A stretch of 7,825 nucleotides of DNA, taken from assembly GCF_938039775.1 (NCBI RefSeq), contig NZ_CALHTQ010000163.1, positions 1-7,825 of the forward strand. Direction: 5' to 3'. Origin of the DNA: an uncultured Mogibacterium sp. Lineage in GTDB: Bacteria > Bacillota_A > Clostridia > Peptostreptococcales > Anaerovoracaceae. The first letter of the stretch is position 1; each line of letters opens with the position of its first letter. Position numbers and translations under genes: made by a program. The notes below the pieces were generated by a model. The model was given only the letters and a program-made list of their open reading frames with translations, had not been told where the DNA came from and searched no databases. This document shows positions 1-6,085 of this stretch, piece by piece.

Positions 1-549
1 GGACTCACCTGTCAGCGCAGAGGTGTCGAGGAAAGATTCACCTTCTATTACAATCCCATCCAAGGGAACCTTGTCACCAGGTCTCACTACTATGATGCTA
101 CCTACTTCAACATCCTCAGGGTCAACCTCCTCTGTCTCATCTCCATTTAGCACAAAAGCTGATTCAGGTGCAATCTCCATCATCTCAGCGATTGAGGCTC
201 TTGATTGACCAACCGCATAATCCTGGAACGACTCACCCATCTGATAAAATATCATTACAGTGAGAGCCTCTGAGTACTGCGCATCTCCAAATAACCCGAG
301 CCCAAAGGCTGCAAAAGTCGCAATCATCATCAGGAAATTTTCATCAAACACCTGACCGTTACTGATATTCTTTGTTGCCTTTATGATTACATCATTACCG
401 ACGATAATATACGGTATAAAGTAAATTATAAATAGAATAAACCCATTAAGTCCTTCAAGCACTCCTGCAAACTCAAGCAGCATGAGCGCTATAAAACAGA
501 TAAGAGATATGGCTATTCTATTTCTTCTATTTCTCTGCTTTTTATTCAT
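1..549 (-). CDS. P1B-type heavy-metal-transporting ATPase, N-terminal 183 residues (cut by left edge)
   Basis: This is the start of a metal-exporting P1B ATPase, which would use ATP to pump a soft or transition metal ion across the membrane; the window ends inside the gene. The ATG at 547-549 is preceded by a GGGGA-type ribosome binding site. Residues 1-11 are short and basic. Hydrophobic segments follow at about 12-28, 33-50, 72-88 and 92-108, the usual first four helices. An actuator domain then begins, with PGDKVPLDG at 157-165 and TSALTGES at 176-183, the TGE phosphatase motif. The phosphorylation motif DKTGT and the CPC/SPC metal site lie outside the window. No metal-binding domain precedes the first helix; a separate CxxC protein is encoded 62 bases upstream. 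The FYQMGE motif and neighbouring genes suggest Zn/Cd/Pb rather than Cu, but that is inference. The family is certain; the substrate is not. Confidence 0.93.
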   Translation of the reverse strand, partial: MNKKQRNRRNRIAISLICFIALMLLEFAGVLEGLNGFILFIIYFIPYIIVGNDVIIKATKNISNGQVFDENFLMMIATFAAFGLGLFGDAQYSEALTVMIFYQMGESFQDYAVGQSRASIAEMMEIAPESAFVLNGDETEEVDPEDVEVGSIIVVRPGDKVPLDGIVIEGESFLDTSALTGES

Positions 550-611
550 ATTTGAATCCCCTAGTCTCTCAACTCAATAGTTATCAAAGGCCTAATTTAT
601 AGTGCGATCAA

Positions 612-827
612 CTATATCTCCACTGCAAAGTCTGGCTCGATTTTTCTACCAGTCTTAATAGCTTCATCTAGAATCTCATCGAATCTGTCGTCATCCGCTA
701 TTAAAGTTAACTTCTGCATCATAAAGTTGATCTTTGCATCCTCAACTCCATCTAGCTTCTTAATCGCATCCTCAACCTTTGCTGCACAATTTGCACAATC
801 GATTTCGCACTTAAACTTCTTCTTCAT
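612..827 (-). CDS. Small stand-alone heavy-metal-associated (HMA) domain protein
   Basis: A 71-residue cytosolic protein made of one HMA (ferredoxin-like) metal-binding domain. The metal loop is CEIDCANC, with Cys11 and Cys14 as the CxxC pair, Asp10 just before it, and an extra Cys at position 7. The canonical loop is GMxCxxC, so here Gly-Met is replaced by Glu-Ile. An Asp before the first Cys is seen in Zn/Cd/Pb-type domains such as that of ZntA, which fits the ATPase downstream. The rest, KVEDAIKKLDGVEDAKINF and the C-terminal DEAIKTGRKIEP, is typical HMA. AAGGAG lies 6 bases before the ATG. It sits between the ArsR-type repressor and the P1B ATPase, with gaps of 93 and 62 bases and no visible terminator. 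The likely role is to hand metal to the ATPase, in place of the N-terminal domain the pump lacks, or to buffer metal. Confidence 0.9.
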   Translation of the reverse strand: MKKKFKCEIDCANCAAKVEDAIKKLDGVEDAKINFMMQKLTLIADDDRFDEILDEAIKTGRKIEPDFAVEI

Positions 828-920
828 TTTATACTCCTTTACTTATAGCATTTCTTACCATTAACTATTTCTATATTGAATCTATCTATGCATCGTCTTA
901 TCAATTATAAATATCTGTGA

Positions 921-1283
921 TTATCTCTCTTCAATATGCTCCTTGCCGACAGCAATTATTGTTCTCACGTGATCGTCTGCAAGTTCATAAATCACCTGCT
1001 TGCCTGCCCTAGAAAACTGTACCAGCTTAGCCTGCTTGAGGAGCTTGAGTTGATGTGAAATCGCAGACTGTGTCATCCCAAGAGCTTCAGCCAAATCACA
1101 TACACACATCTTCTCCTCAAAGAGTGCAAATAGAATTTTCATCCTAGTAGAATCTCCGAACACCTTGAATAGCTCTGACAAATCAAAGATTTCCTCCTCA
1201 TCCGGCATAGCTCTTATTACATTTTCTACTGTATTTCCGTGTACTTCATTAACCTCGCAGTGAGGCGCTTCATTATTTACCAT
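921..1283 (-). CDS. ArsR/SmtB-family metal-sensing transcriptional repressor (CadC/CzrA-like)
   Basis: A 120-residue winged-helix repressor of the ArsR/SmtB family, expected to bind its own promoter and release it when metal binds. FGDSTRMKILFAL (42-54) and the recognition helix TQSAISHQLKLLKQAKLV (71-88) define the fold. Two metal sites can be read. One is the alpha-3 type site, Cys60-Val-Cys62-Asp63, with Cys9 in the N-terminal arm as a possible further ligand, as in CadC. The other is the alpha-5 site Asp103-x-His105 and His116-x-x-Glu119, matching the spacing of SmtB. The start at 1283 is chosen because AGGAG lies 5 bases before it; the ATG at 1322 would add 13 residues, sits in the operator and has no such site. 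The gene heads the operon with the HMA protein and the P1B ATPase and very likely represses all three. Zn, Cd or Pb are the likely inducers by family resemblance. Confidence 0.92.
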   Translation of the reverse strand: MVNNEAPHCEVNEVHGNTVENVIRAMPDEEEIFDLSELFKVFGDSTRMKILFALFEEKMCVCDLAEALGMTQSAISHQLKLLKQAKLVQFSRAGKQVIYELADDHVRTIIAVGKEHIEER

Positions 1284-1288
1284 AAGTT

Positions 1289-1293
1289 CTCCT
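1289..1293 (-). promoter_or_regulatory. Ribosome binding site fixing the start of the ArsR-type repressor
   Basis: AGGAG, read on the minus strand, is 5 bases before the ATG at 1281-1283. This favours that internal Met over the upstream in-frame ATG at 1320-1322. Confidence 0.8.
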
Positions 1294-1319
1294 ACTATAA
1301 ACTTAACTAGACATCTGTT

Positions 1320-1341
1320 CATGTGAACAATCGTTCACATG
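1320..1341. promoter_or_regulatory. ArsR/SmtB-type operator (9-4-9 perfect inverted repeat)
   Basis: CATGTGAAC and GTTCACATG are perfect reverse complements around the spacer AATC. The core TGAA-N6-TTCA matches the known operator pattern of SmtB/CzrA/CadC-type repressors. It lies just after the predicted transcription start of the repressor operon, where a bound dimer would block initiation. The sequence match is direct; binding by the adjacent repressor is inferred. Confidence 0.88.
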
Positions 1342-1350
1342 TTTATCTAT

Positions 1351-1379
1351 AATATACTCCCCTTGGCTAGGCTCGTCAA
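1351..1379 (-). promoter_or_regulatory. Sigma-70-type promoter of the metal-resistance operon
   Basis: Read on the minus strand, TTGACG (1374-1379) and TATATT (1351-1356) are separated by exactly 17 bases. The transcription start would fall near 1344, so the operator at 1320-1341 covers the first transcribed bases. Confidence 0.8.
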
Positions 1380-1435
1380 TATGTCTTTGATAAAATTCAT
1401 GTATTTCATCTAATACTATTTACATCAATTATTGT

Positions 1436-1443
1436 GCTATAAT
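1436..1443 (+). promoter_or_regulatory. Extended -10 promoter of mnmA
   Basis: TGCTATAAT is a perfect -10 hexamer (1438-1443) with an upstream TG, the extended -10 form. No good -35 hexamer sits at 16-18 bases, which an extended -10 can tolerate; TTTACA at 1419-1424 is only 13 bases away. Transcription would start near 1450, leaving a leader of about 25 bases before the ATG at 1475. That makes the ATG at 1454 an unlikely start. Confidence 0.7.
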
Positions 1444-1462
1444 CAGTTATTCAATGAGAATT

Positions 1463-1467
1463 AGGAG
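1463..1467 (+). promoter_or_regulatory. Ribosome binding site fixing the mnmA start
   Basis: AGGAG is 7 bases before the ATG at 1475. It lies downstream of the other in-frame ATG (1454), so it excludes that one as the main start. Confidence 0.8.
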
Positions 1468-1474
1468 ACTAGAA

Positions 1475-2542
1475 ATGAGTAAGAAAGTTCTCGTCGCTAT
1501 GAGCGGCGGTGTAGATAGCAGTGTAGCGGCTCTTCTCGTTATAGAAGCTGGTCATGAAGCAACTGGTGTAACTATGAGACTGTACGATAATATGACTATT
1601 GGTAGTGACGCCAAGACTTGCTGCAGTCTTGAGAATATCAACGACGCAAAGAGTGTTGCCGATAATCTGGGCATTCCTTTTGAAGTATGTGACTTTAGAC
1701 CGGAGTTCGAGGACAAGGTAATAAATAAATTTATAAGCGCATACGAGCACGGCATCACACCGAACCCATGTGTAGATTGTAATAGAACCCTTAAGTTTGA
1801 TGAGCTATTTAGAGCTGGTCAGGAGCTAGGTCAGGATTATATAGCTACTGGTCACTACGCTATCATTGAGCATGGAGAAGGCGGAAGATATAAACTTAAG
1901 AAGGCCGCCGATTTGTCTAAGGATCAAAGTTATGTACTTTATTCCCTTAGCCAGGAACAGCTATCACACACCATGTTTCCATTAGGTGGTTTACACAAGT
2001 CAGAGACCAGAAAAATAGCGGAGGAGCATGGCTTCATCAACGCAAATCGCAAGGAGTCTCAGGATATATGTTTTATCCCAGATGGCGATTATGCTTCCTT
2101 TATAGAGAGATATACGGGCAAAAGGATTGAGTCTGGCAATTTTGTAGATATGGATGGAAACGTTCTCGGTATACATAAGGGTATAATTCACTACACTGTT
2201 GGACAGCGCAAAGGCCTTGGGCTTGCACTTAAGCAACCGATGTATGTGCAGTACATAGATGTCGAGAATAACGAAGTAGTGCTCGGTTCAAACGAAGACT
2301 TATTTACTAATGAGTTGACGGCACATAATTTCAACTGGGTTTCTATAGCTTGCCCTAATGAACCTTTTAGAGCAAAAGCAAGAATTCGCTACAAGCACAA
2401 GGAAGCGCCAGCGACTATTACACCTATAAGCGAAAGAGAGGTTAAAATCGTATTTGATGAGCCTCAACGTGCTATAACTAATGGACAATCTGTAGTTGTA
2501 TATGATGACGATTATGTTATCGGTGGTGGTATAATTGGATAA
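1475..2542 (+). CDS. mnmA: tRNA-specific 2-thiouridylase MnmA
   Basis: MnmA puts sulfur on U34 of Lys, Glu and Gln tRNAs in the cytoplasm, after ATP-dependent adenylation of the uridine; a cysteine persulfide supplies the sulfur. The 355-residue product has the normal family length. The PP-loop ATP motif SGGVDSS is at 10-16. The catalytic Cys99 lies in TPNPCVDCN (95-103), and the partner Cys199 in ESQDICFIPDG (194-204), the pair equivalent to Cys102 and Cys199 of E. coli. ATGHYA (124-129), KDQSYVLY (149-156) and HYTVGQRKGLG (239-249) are further signature blocks, and the C-terminal beta domain is complete. The start at 1475 follows a good ribosome binding site and yields the usual N-terminus just before the PP-loop. 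It is transcribed alone, divergent from the metal operon and ended by the hairpin at 2570-2600. Nothing suggests a role in metal resistance. Confidence 0.98.
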   Translation: MSKKVLVAMSGGVDSSVAALLVIEAGHEATGVTMRLYDNMTIGSDAKTCCSLENINDAKSVADNLGIPFEVCDFRPEFEDKVINKFISAYEHGITPNPCVDCNRTLKFDELFRAGQELGQDYIATGHYAIIEHGEGGRYKLKKAADLSKDQSYVLYSLSQEQLSHTMFPLGGLHKSETRKIAEEHGFINANRKESQDICFIPDGDYASFIERYTGKRIESGNFVDMDGNVLGIHKGIIHYTVGQRKGLGLALKQPMYVQYIDVENNEVVLGSNEDLFTNELTAHNFNWVSIACPNEPFRAKARIRYKHKEAPATITPISEREVKIVFDEPQRAITNGQSVVVYDDDYVIGGGIIG

Positions 2543-2569
2543 CCTCTTAATATCAATTTGACTGGATAC

Positions 2570-2600
2570 AAAAATCAGGAGCAGTAGGCTCCTGATTTTT
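2570..2600. terminator. Bidirectional intrinsic terminator between mnmA and the HD-domain gene
   Basis: AAAAATCAGGAGC (2570-2582) and GCTCCTGATTTTT (2588-2600) pair perfectly over 13 bp around the loop AGTAG. Runs of T follow the stem on both strands, so it can end mnmA from the left and the convergent HD-domain gene from the right. Confidence 0.93.
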
Positions 2601-2619
2601 TACTTTTATAGGATAGCTC

Positions 2620-3180
2620 TTATCGACTTACCTTATCTTGATGATCTGATGCTTTACTACGCTCTTTACTACAAAGTTCATCTAGTGTCACTCCTAGTAC
2701 ACCCTCTAATTCATCGATGATGTCTTGTGTATGCGCTTTTGCCTTCAGAATTCTCTTTGTGCGCTCTGGTGTCTTGCCTGGTTTATCTATCAAGTACTGC
2801 ATACGTTCATCAAGACCAACATAACAGTCCTCCTTCACCAGACGGTCTGCTAAGCAAAGTACATCTATTTCTTCAAATCTATCAGCATGGTTAAACGGAT
2901 GATAAGTCATATGACGCCTTACCAGCTCCGCTTCATGAGGAAGTTCCATATTCATCAAAACTTCAGCACCCAGCCTATCATGATCCTTCTCTGTTCTAAG
3001 AACATCATGCACAAGCGCTGCTCCTCGTAGCTCTTCTATATTAAGCTCAAATCCGCGTTCATTAAGCCCTTCAGCAATAAGCACAGAAACCCTCGCCACC
3101 TCGTTGCAGTGACGCTGTACATGCTTTGGCGTATTATATTTTGCGAATAGCTCCTGCTGTTTTTCCTCGTCGATATACAT
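2620..3180 (-). CDS. HD-domain (HDIG-type) metal-dependent phosphohydrolase-like protein
   Basis: A 186-residue soluble protein with one HD domain, the fold of metal-dependent phosphohydrolases acting on nucleotides or other phosphoesters. The ligands read in order: His24 (in HVQRHCNEVA, 20-29), His58-Asp59 (ALVHDVLR), His90 and His94 (RRHMTYHP, 88-95) and Asp112 (LCLADRLVKED, 108-118). This is the full H-HD-H-H-D set, so it should be catalytically competent. The substrate cannot be read from the sequence. The C-terminal 40 residues are charged and likely helical. The start at 3180 (ATG) has AGGA 10 bases upstream; a TTG at 3189 would add three residues but overlaps that site. It is a lone gene facing mnmA, sharing its terminator; no convincing promoter was found in the 290 bases upstream. 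A dGTPase or RelA/SpoT hydrolase assignment is not supported: it is far too short for those. Confidence 0.88.
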   Translation of the reverse strand: MYIDEEKQQELFAKYNTPKHVQRHCNEVARVSVLIAEGLNERGFELNIEELRGAALVHDVLRTEKDHDRLGAEVLMNMELPHEAELVRRHMTYHPFNHADRFEEIDVLCLADRLVKEDCYVGLDERMQYLIDKPGKTPERTKRILKAKAHTQDIIDELEGVLGVTLDELCSKERSKASDHQDKVSR

Positions 3181-3421
3181 CCTTTTCAATTCCTGTAAAT
3201 AAAAAAGCTCATCTCCATACGGACGGAAAAAGAAACAATCTCTCCGCTCGTGTGATGTGCTGCGTTACTTTAATAGATTGAAATTTCCCCTATATTAATA
3301 ATCTCTAAAAACCCTGCTTAATTATAACAAATCTGAATACTAAATTCTATTGTATAAGCTGTGTTACTTTTACTGAATTTGAACAAAATTTTTGTTTTTG
3401 AGCATAAATAAAATTGAATCA

Positions 3422-3450
3422 TTGCAATTTGTCCTCTGATAAGAAATAAT
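3422..3450 (+). promoter_or_regulatory. Candidate promoter of the DUF1015 gene
   Basis: TTGCAA (3422-3427) and AATAAT (3445-3450) are separated by 17 bases, giving a leader of about 44 bases before the ATG. Each hexamer is imperfect and the surrounding region is AT-rich, so chance matches are possible. Confidence 0.5.
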
Positions 3451-3484
3451 AGAAATATCATGAACATTTGATTTGAATGACCAT

Positions 3485-3490
3485 AGGAGG
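3485..3490 (+). promoter_or_regulatory. Strong ribosome binding site of the DUF1015 gene
   Basis: AGGAGG is 10 bases before the ATG at 3501. It lies downstream of the in-frame ATG at 3477, which rules that out as the main start. Confidence 0.8.
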
Positions 3491-3500
3491 TATTAAAGCA

Positions 3501-4811
3501 ATGGCAAAGTACAATTGGGACAAGTTTGGTTTCCACATCCCTGAAATAATGGTACCTAAGGCTGGGACTGATTACAGCAAGTGGGCTGTAGTAGCGTGTG
3601 ACCAGTACACTTCAGAACCGGAGTATTGGGAGCAGGTTGAAGAGGTTGTTGGTGATGCACCATCCACACTCCGTCTTATGCTACCTGAAATTTTCCTAGA
3701 TAAGGAAGGCGAAGCTGAAAGAATCAAGGCTATCCGTGAGACTATGGACAAGTACATGGCTGACGGAACTCTTGAAACTCTTGCTCCAGGATGCATGCTC
3801 GTTAAGAGAACTGCTGAGGGACGTACTCGTCTCGGACTTGTAATCGCTACAGACCTTGAAGCATATGATTTCAACAAAGGATCCACATCTCTTACAAGAG
3901 CTACAGAGGGAACTGTTGTTGAGAGAATCCCACCAAGACTAAGAATCAGAGAAGGCGCTCCTATCGAGCTACCTCATATCCTGATTCTTATTGATGACCC
4001 AGAAAAGAGTGTGATTGAGCCTCTAGTAAACGCTCCTATGACACCAGTTTATGATACAGATCTAATGCTCGAGGGCGGTCACATCGCAGGCTGCTTCATC
4101 GAGGAAAAGGATCTCGCTGGAGCACAGGAAGCACTCTCCGTACTATTCGACAAGGCTGAAGAAAAGTATGGTGCTGGCAACGTAATTTTCCAGGCTATGG
4201 GAGACGGCAACCACTCACTTGCAACCGCTAAGACTAACTGGGAGAACATCAAGAAGACTCTTTCCCCAGAAGAAGCTGCTACTCACCCTGCTAGATACGC
4301 TCTCTGCGAAATCGAGAACATCCACGACGAAGGCATCGTATTCGAGCCAATTCATCGTGTAATCTTCGCTAAGAATGGTCAGTCCGGTGAGGAGCTAGTT
4401 AAGGAAGCTGTTGAGCTACTTGCTGAGCAGAACGAAAAAGCTTACATCGCTCCAGAGGGAACTGCTGCTCCAGAAGGTGGATTTGCAATCCCTTGCTTAG
4501 CTGGTGAGCAGAAAGGAACCATCATCGTTGAAGGACCTTCTGCAAAGCTAGAGGTAGGGGTGCTTCAGAACGCACTTGACGTGATGGTTAAGGAGAGAAA
4601 GTCAGTAGACATCGACTACATCCACGGAACTAAGGCTCTCGAGTCTCTATCCGCTGAGGCAGGTAATGCTGGATTTGCACTTCCAGCAATGGATAAATTC
4701 ATGCTCTTCCCTGCTGTTGCTGCTGATGGCGCTCTTCCAAGAAAGACATTCTCAATGGGAGAAGCTAACGAGAAGCGTTACTACATCGAGAGCAGATATA
4801 TCGGCAAATAA
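3501..4811 (+). CDS. DUF1015 family protein
   Basis: A 436-residue soluble protein of the DUF1015 (COG4198) family, whose function is not established. Typical family blocks are ACDQYTSEPEYWE (32-44), ATDLEAYDF (116-124), KGSTSLTRATEGTVVERIPPR (126-146), LPHILILIDDPEKSVIEPL (157-175) and MGDGNHSLATAK (233-244). The conserved Arg, Glu and Asp/Asn/His residues suggest an enzyme, with GDGNH a likely active-site loop, but no reaction can be named. There is no signal peptide or membrane segment. I recall relatives next to serine biosynthesis genes in Clostridia; here it stands alone, so context gives no support. Lys is mostly AAG and Ile mostly ATC, and GC-rich third positions are more common than in the neighbouring membrane protein genes. 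With the AGGAGG site this hints at high expression. A long hairpin terminator follows. Confidence 0.93.
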   Translation: MAKYNWDKFGFHIPEIMVPKAGTDYSKWAVVACDQYTSEPEYWEQVEEVVGDAPSTLRLMLPEIFLDKEGEAERIKAIRETMDKYMADGTLETLAPGCMLVKRTAEGRTRLGLVIATDLEAYDFNKGSTSLTRATEGTVVERIPPRLRIREGAPIELPHILILIDDPEKSVIEPLVNAPMTPVYDTDLMLEGGHIAGCFIEEKDLAGAQEALSVLFDKAEEKYGAGNVIFQAMGDGNHSLATAKTNWENIKKTLSPEEAATHPARYALCEIENIHDEGIVFEPIHRVIFAKNGQSGEELVKEAVELLAEQNEKAYIAPEGTAAPEGGFAIPCLAGEQKGTIIVEGPSAKLEVGVLQNALDVMVKERKSVDIDYIHGTKALESLSAEAGNAGFALPAMDKFMLFPAVAADGALPRKTFSMGEANEKRYYIESRYIGK

Positions 4812-4817
4812 TAGATA

Positions 4818-4846
4818 TATAAACATATAGATTATATATGTTTATA
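4818..4846. repeat. AT-rich 12-bp perfect inverted repeat after the DUF1015 gene
   Basis: TATAAACATATA (4818-4829) and TATATGTTTATA (4835-4846) pair perfectly around a 5-base loop, 7 bases after the stop codon. There is no T-run and the stem is only A/T-rich, so it is not a terminator by itself. It could protect the 3' end of the mRNA or simply be a chance AT palindrome. Confidence 0.6.
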
Positions 4847-4848
4847 CA

Positions 4849-4899
4849 CGGGCTACGGCATTGTTTCGAAAGTTGAGACACTTCCGTAGCTCGTTTTTT
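4849..4899 (+). terminator. Long hairpin intrinsic terminator of the DUF1015 gene
   Basis: CGGGCTACGG (4849-4858) pairs with CCGTAGCTCG (4884-4893) over 10 bp with one G-U pair, and TTTTTT follows at 4894-4899. The loop side continues the stem with two mismatches (TGTTTC against GAGACA), closing on GAAAGTT. The result is a long imperfect hairpin. Confidence 0.92.
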
Positions 4900-4927
4900 A
4901 ATTATTTCTTAAACTTCACACAGTTGT

Positions 4928-4956
4928 TTGACATTAACGTCACTTAGTTTTATCCT
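4928..4956 (+). promoter_or_regulatory. Promoter of the first DUF975 gene
   Basis: TTGACA (4928-4933), a 17-base spacer and TATCCT (4951-4956). The block from -35 to -10 closely matches the promoter at 6086-6114, including a shared TTAGTTTTAT across the spacer and -10. Confidence 0.85.
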
Positions 4957-4997
4957 ATATTAAATAATTAAAATAATTGAGGTATAAGGAGACTATA

Positions 4998-5939
4998 ATG
5001 TATATCAACAGATCCGAACTAAAGCAGAGAGGCGGATTCAGATTCCGCGAGAATTACTGGCGTTCAGTGCTAGTCGGTTTCGTTTATTTTCTAATTAGCG
5101 GTGGCGCTATCGCCACTACTCGCCGCTTTAACACTACAACTACGAGAACTAACAGCAGCTTTTCTGCTAATGCTTCATATAATATTGCTGATGATCCAAC
5201 CGTACAGTGGATTATAGGTCTTGCCATAGGTATACTACTAATAGCAACTGCAGTTGTTATCGCTTTTTCGATATTCGTTGCAAATCCACTTATCGTAGGC
5301 ATTGACACCTTTTTCCTTCGCAACTCATCCGGCGAAGCTGAAGGTTTCCACCTCGGCGATGGATTCAAATACAACTACTTGAACGTTGTTAAGACCATGT
5401 TCTTTATGAATCTATGGATAATACTTTGGTCTTTCCTATTGTATATCCCTGGAATTATAAAGGCATACTCATACAGACTGGTTCCATATATACTCGCGGA
5501 GAACCCTGATATCGATACTAATGAAGCACTAATGCGTTCCGAGCAGCTAATGCGCGGCAATAAATGGGAATCCTTTATCTTTGACCTATCATTCCTCGGT
5601 TGGTATATTCTAAATATTTTCACTTGTGGAATACTCGGAATTTTCTGGATTCAGCCATATAAGCTTGCGTGTAATGCTGAGCTATATAGACTTCTTGCAG
5701 GAAAGCAGGGCGATGACTATCGCTTTGGAGTCGACGGAACAGGAACAGGCCCATCAACATTTACAGGTGCGCCAGGTCAGAACGAACCACTATACCACGC
5801 AACTCCTACTTCTCAGCCACAGCAGAATAATGTTGATACTCCTTCTGCAAATGAAGCACCAAGTACTCCATCTGATAACAAGTCAGCTGATGGTGTTGTA
5901 GCAGAAGAAGATACTATCGACTTCAAGCCGGGTGAGTAA
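4998..5939 (+). CDS. DUF975 family integral membrane protein with a long C-terminal tail
   Basis: A 313-residue membrane protein of the DUF975 family; function unknown. Hydrophobic segments lie at about 23-40, 72-97, 134-153 and 195-219. The family block IPGIIKAYSYRLVPYILAENP (150-170) is followed by GNKWESFIFDLSFLGWYI (187-204) and QPYKLACNAELYR (219-231). The segment between the first two helices (41-66) is rich in Thr, Ser and Asn. From about 246 to the end is a hydrophilic, low-complexity tail rich in Pro, Ser, Thr, Gln and Asn, ending in an acidic stretch; the paralog at 6162-6944 lacks it. The start at 4998 has AAGGAG 6 bases upstream; a TTG at 4977 lies before that site and is unlikely. 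The gene has its own promoter and a hairpin after the stop. It pairs with the following gene as a tandem duplicate. No transport or enzymatic motif is seen. Confidence 0.92.
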   Translation: MYINRSELKQRGGFRFRENYWRSVLVGFVYFLISGGAIATTRRFNTTTTRTNSSFSANASYNIADDPTVQWIIGLAIGILLIATAVVIAFSIFVANPLIVGIDTFFLRNSSGEAEGFHLGDGFKYNYLNVVKTMFFMNLWIILWSFLLYIPGIIKAYSYRLVPYILAENPDIDTNEALMRSEQLMRGNKWESFIFDLSFLGWYILNIFTCGILGIFWIQPYKLACNAELYRLLAGKQGDDYRFGVDGTGTGPSTFTGAPGQNEPLYHATPTSQPQQNNVDTPSANEAPSTPSDNKSADGVVAEEDTIDFKPGE

Positions 5940-5980
5940 TTCTTAGGACAAATCGCAGATTTAAAATTATAACTTATTTG

Positions 5981-6010
5981 ACCTCCTTCTCTAGATGAAG
6001 GAGGTTATTT
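5981..6010 (+). terminator. Hairpin terminator after the first DUF975 gene
   Basis: ACCTCCTTC (5981-5989) pairs perfectly with GAAGGAGGT (5997-6005) around the loop TCTAGAT. The T-run that follows is short (TATTTT), so termination may be incomplete and some transcripts could read into the second DUF975 gene. Confidence 0.75.
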
Positions 6011-6085
6011 TCATATACAGCACCGTTATTAAGCAATTTATATCATAATGCGATTTTATACGATAAACTGTTAGTGTATCTCTAT

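Larger units (their letters stand above)
3190..3500. other. AT-rich divergent intergenic region, non-coding
   Basis: This region of about 310 bases separates the minus-strand HD-domain gene from the plus-strand DUF1015 gene. It holds a candidate promoter for the DUF1015 gene (3422-3450) and a 15-bp AT-rich palindrome (3382-3396). No hairpin with a T-run, riboswitch or T-box signature, tRNA or credible short gene was recognised. An open frame at 3318-3536 on the minus strand overlaps the DUF1015 start and has no protein-like character. Confidence 0.6.

Noticed and set aside
23..208. Open frame on the plus strand coding a Ser/Thr-rich peptide
   Set aside because: It is antisense to the clearly conserved P1B ATPase fragment and its composition is that of a reverse-frame shadow.
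1284..1322. Longer repressor start adding MNRCLVKFIVGEL
   Set aside because: The upstream ATG has no ribosome binding site and lies in the operator, while the ATG at 1283 has AGGAG at ideal spacing. The in-frame extension includes that ribosome binding site.
3318..3536. 72-residue open frame on the minus strand in the intergenic gap
   Set aside because: It overlaps the promoter and first codons of the DUF1015 gene, has no ribosome binding site and shows no domain-like pattern.
5626..5901. 91-residue open frame on the plus strand inside the first DUF975 gene
   Set aside because: It runs in another frame through the conserved DUF975 block and tail; Gln/Leu/His richness comes from the shifted low-complexity region.
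5950..6056. AAATCGCA / TGCGATTT inverted pair flanking the first DUF975 terminator
   Set aside because: Only 8 bp at a distance of about 90 bases in AT-rich DNA; not distinguishable from chance, and no transposon-like features are present.
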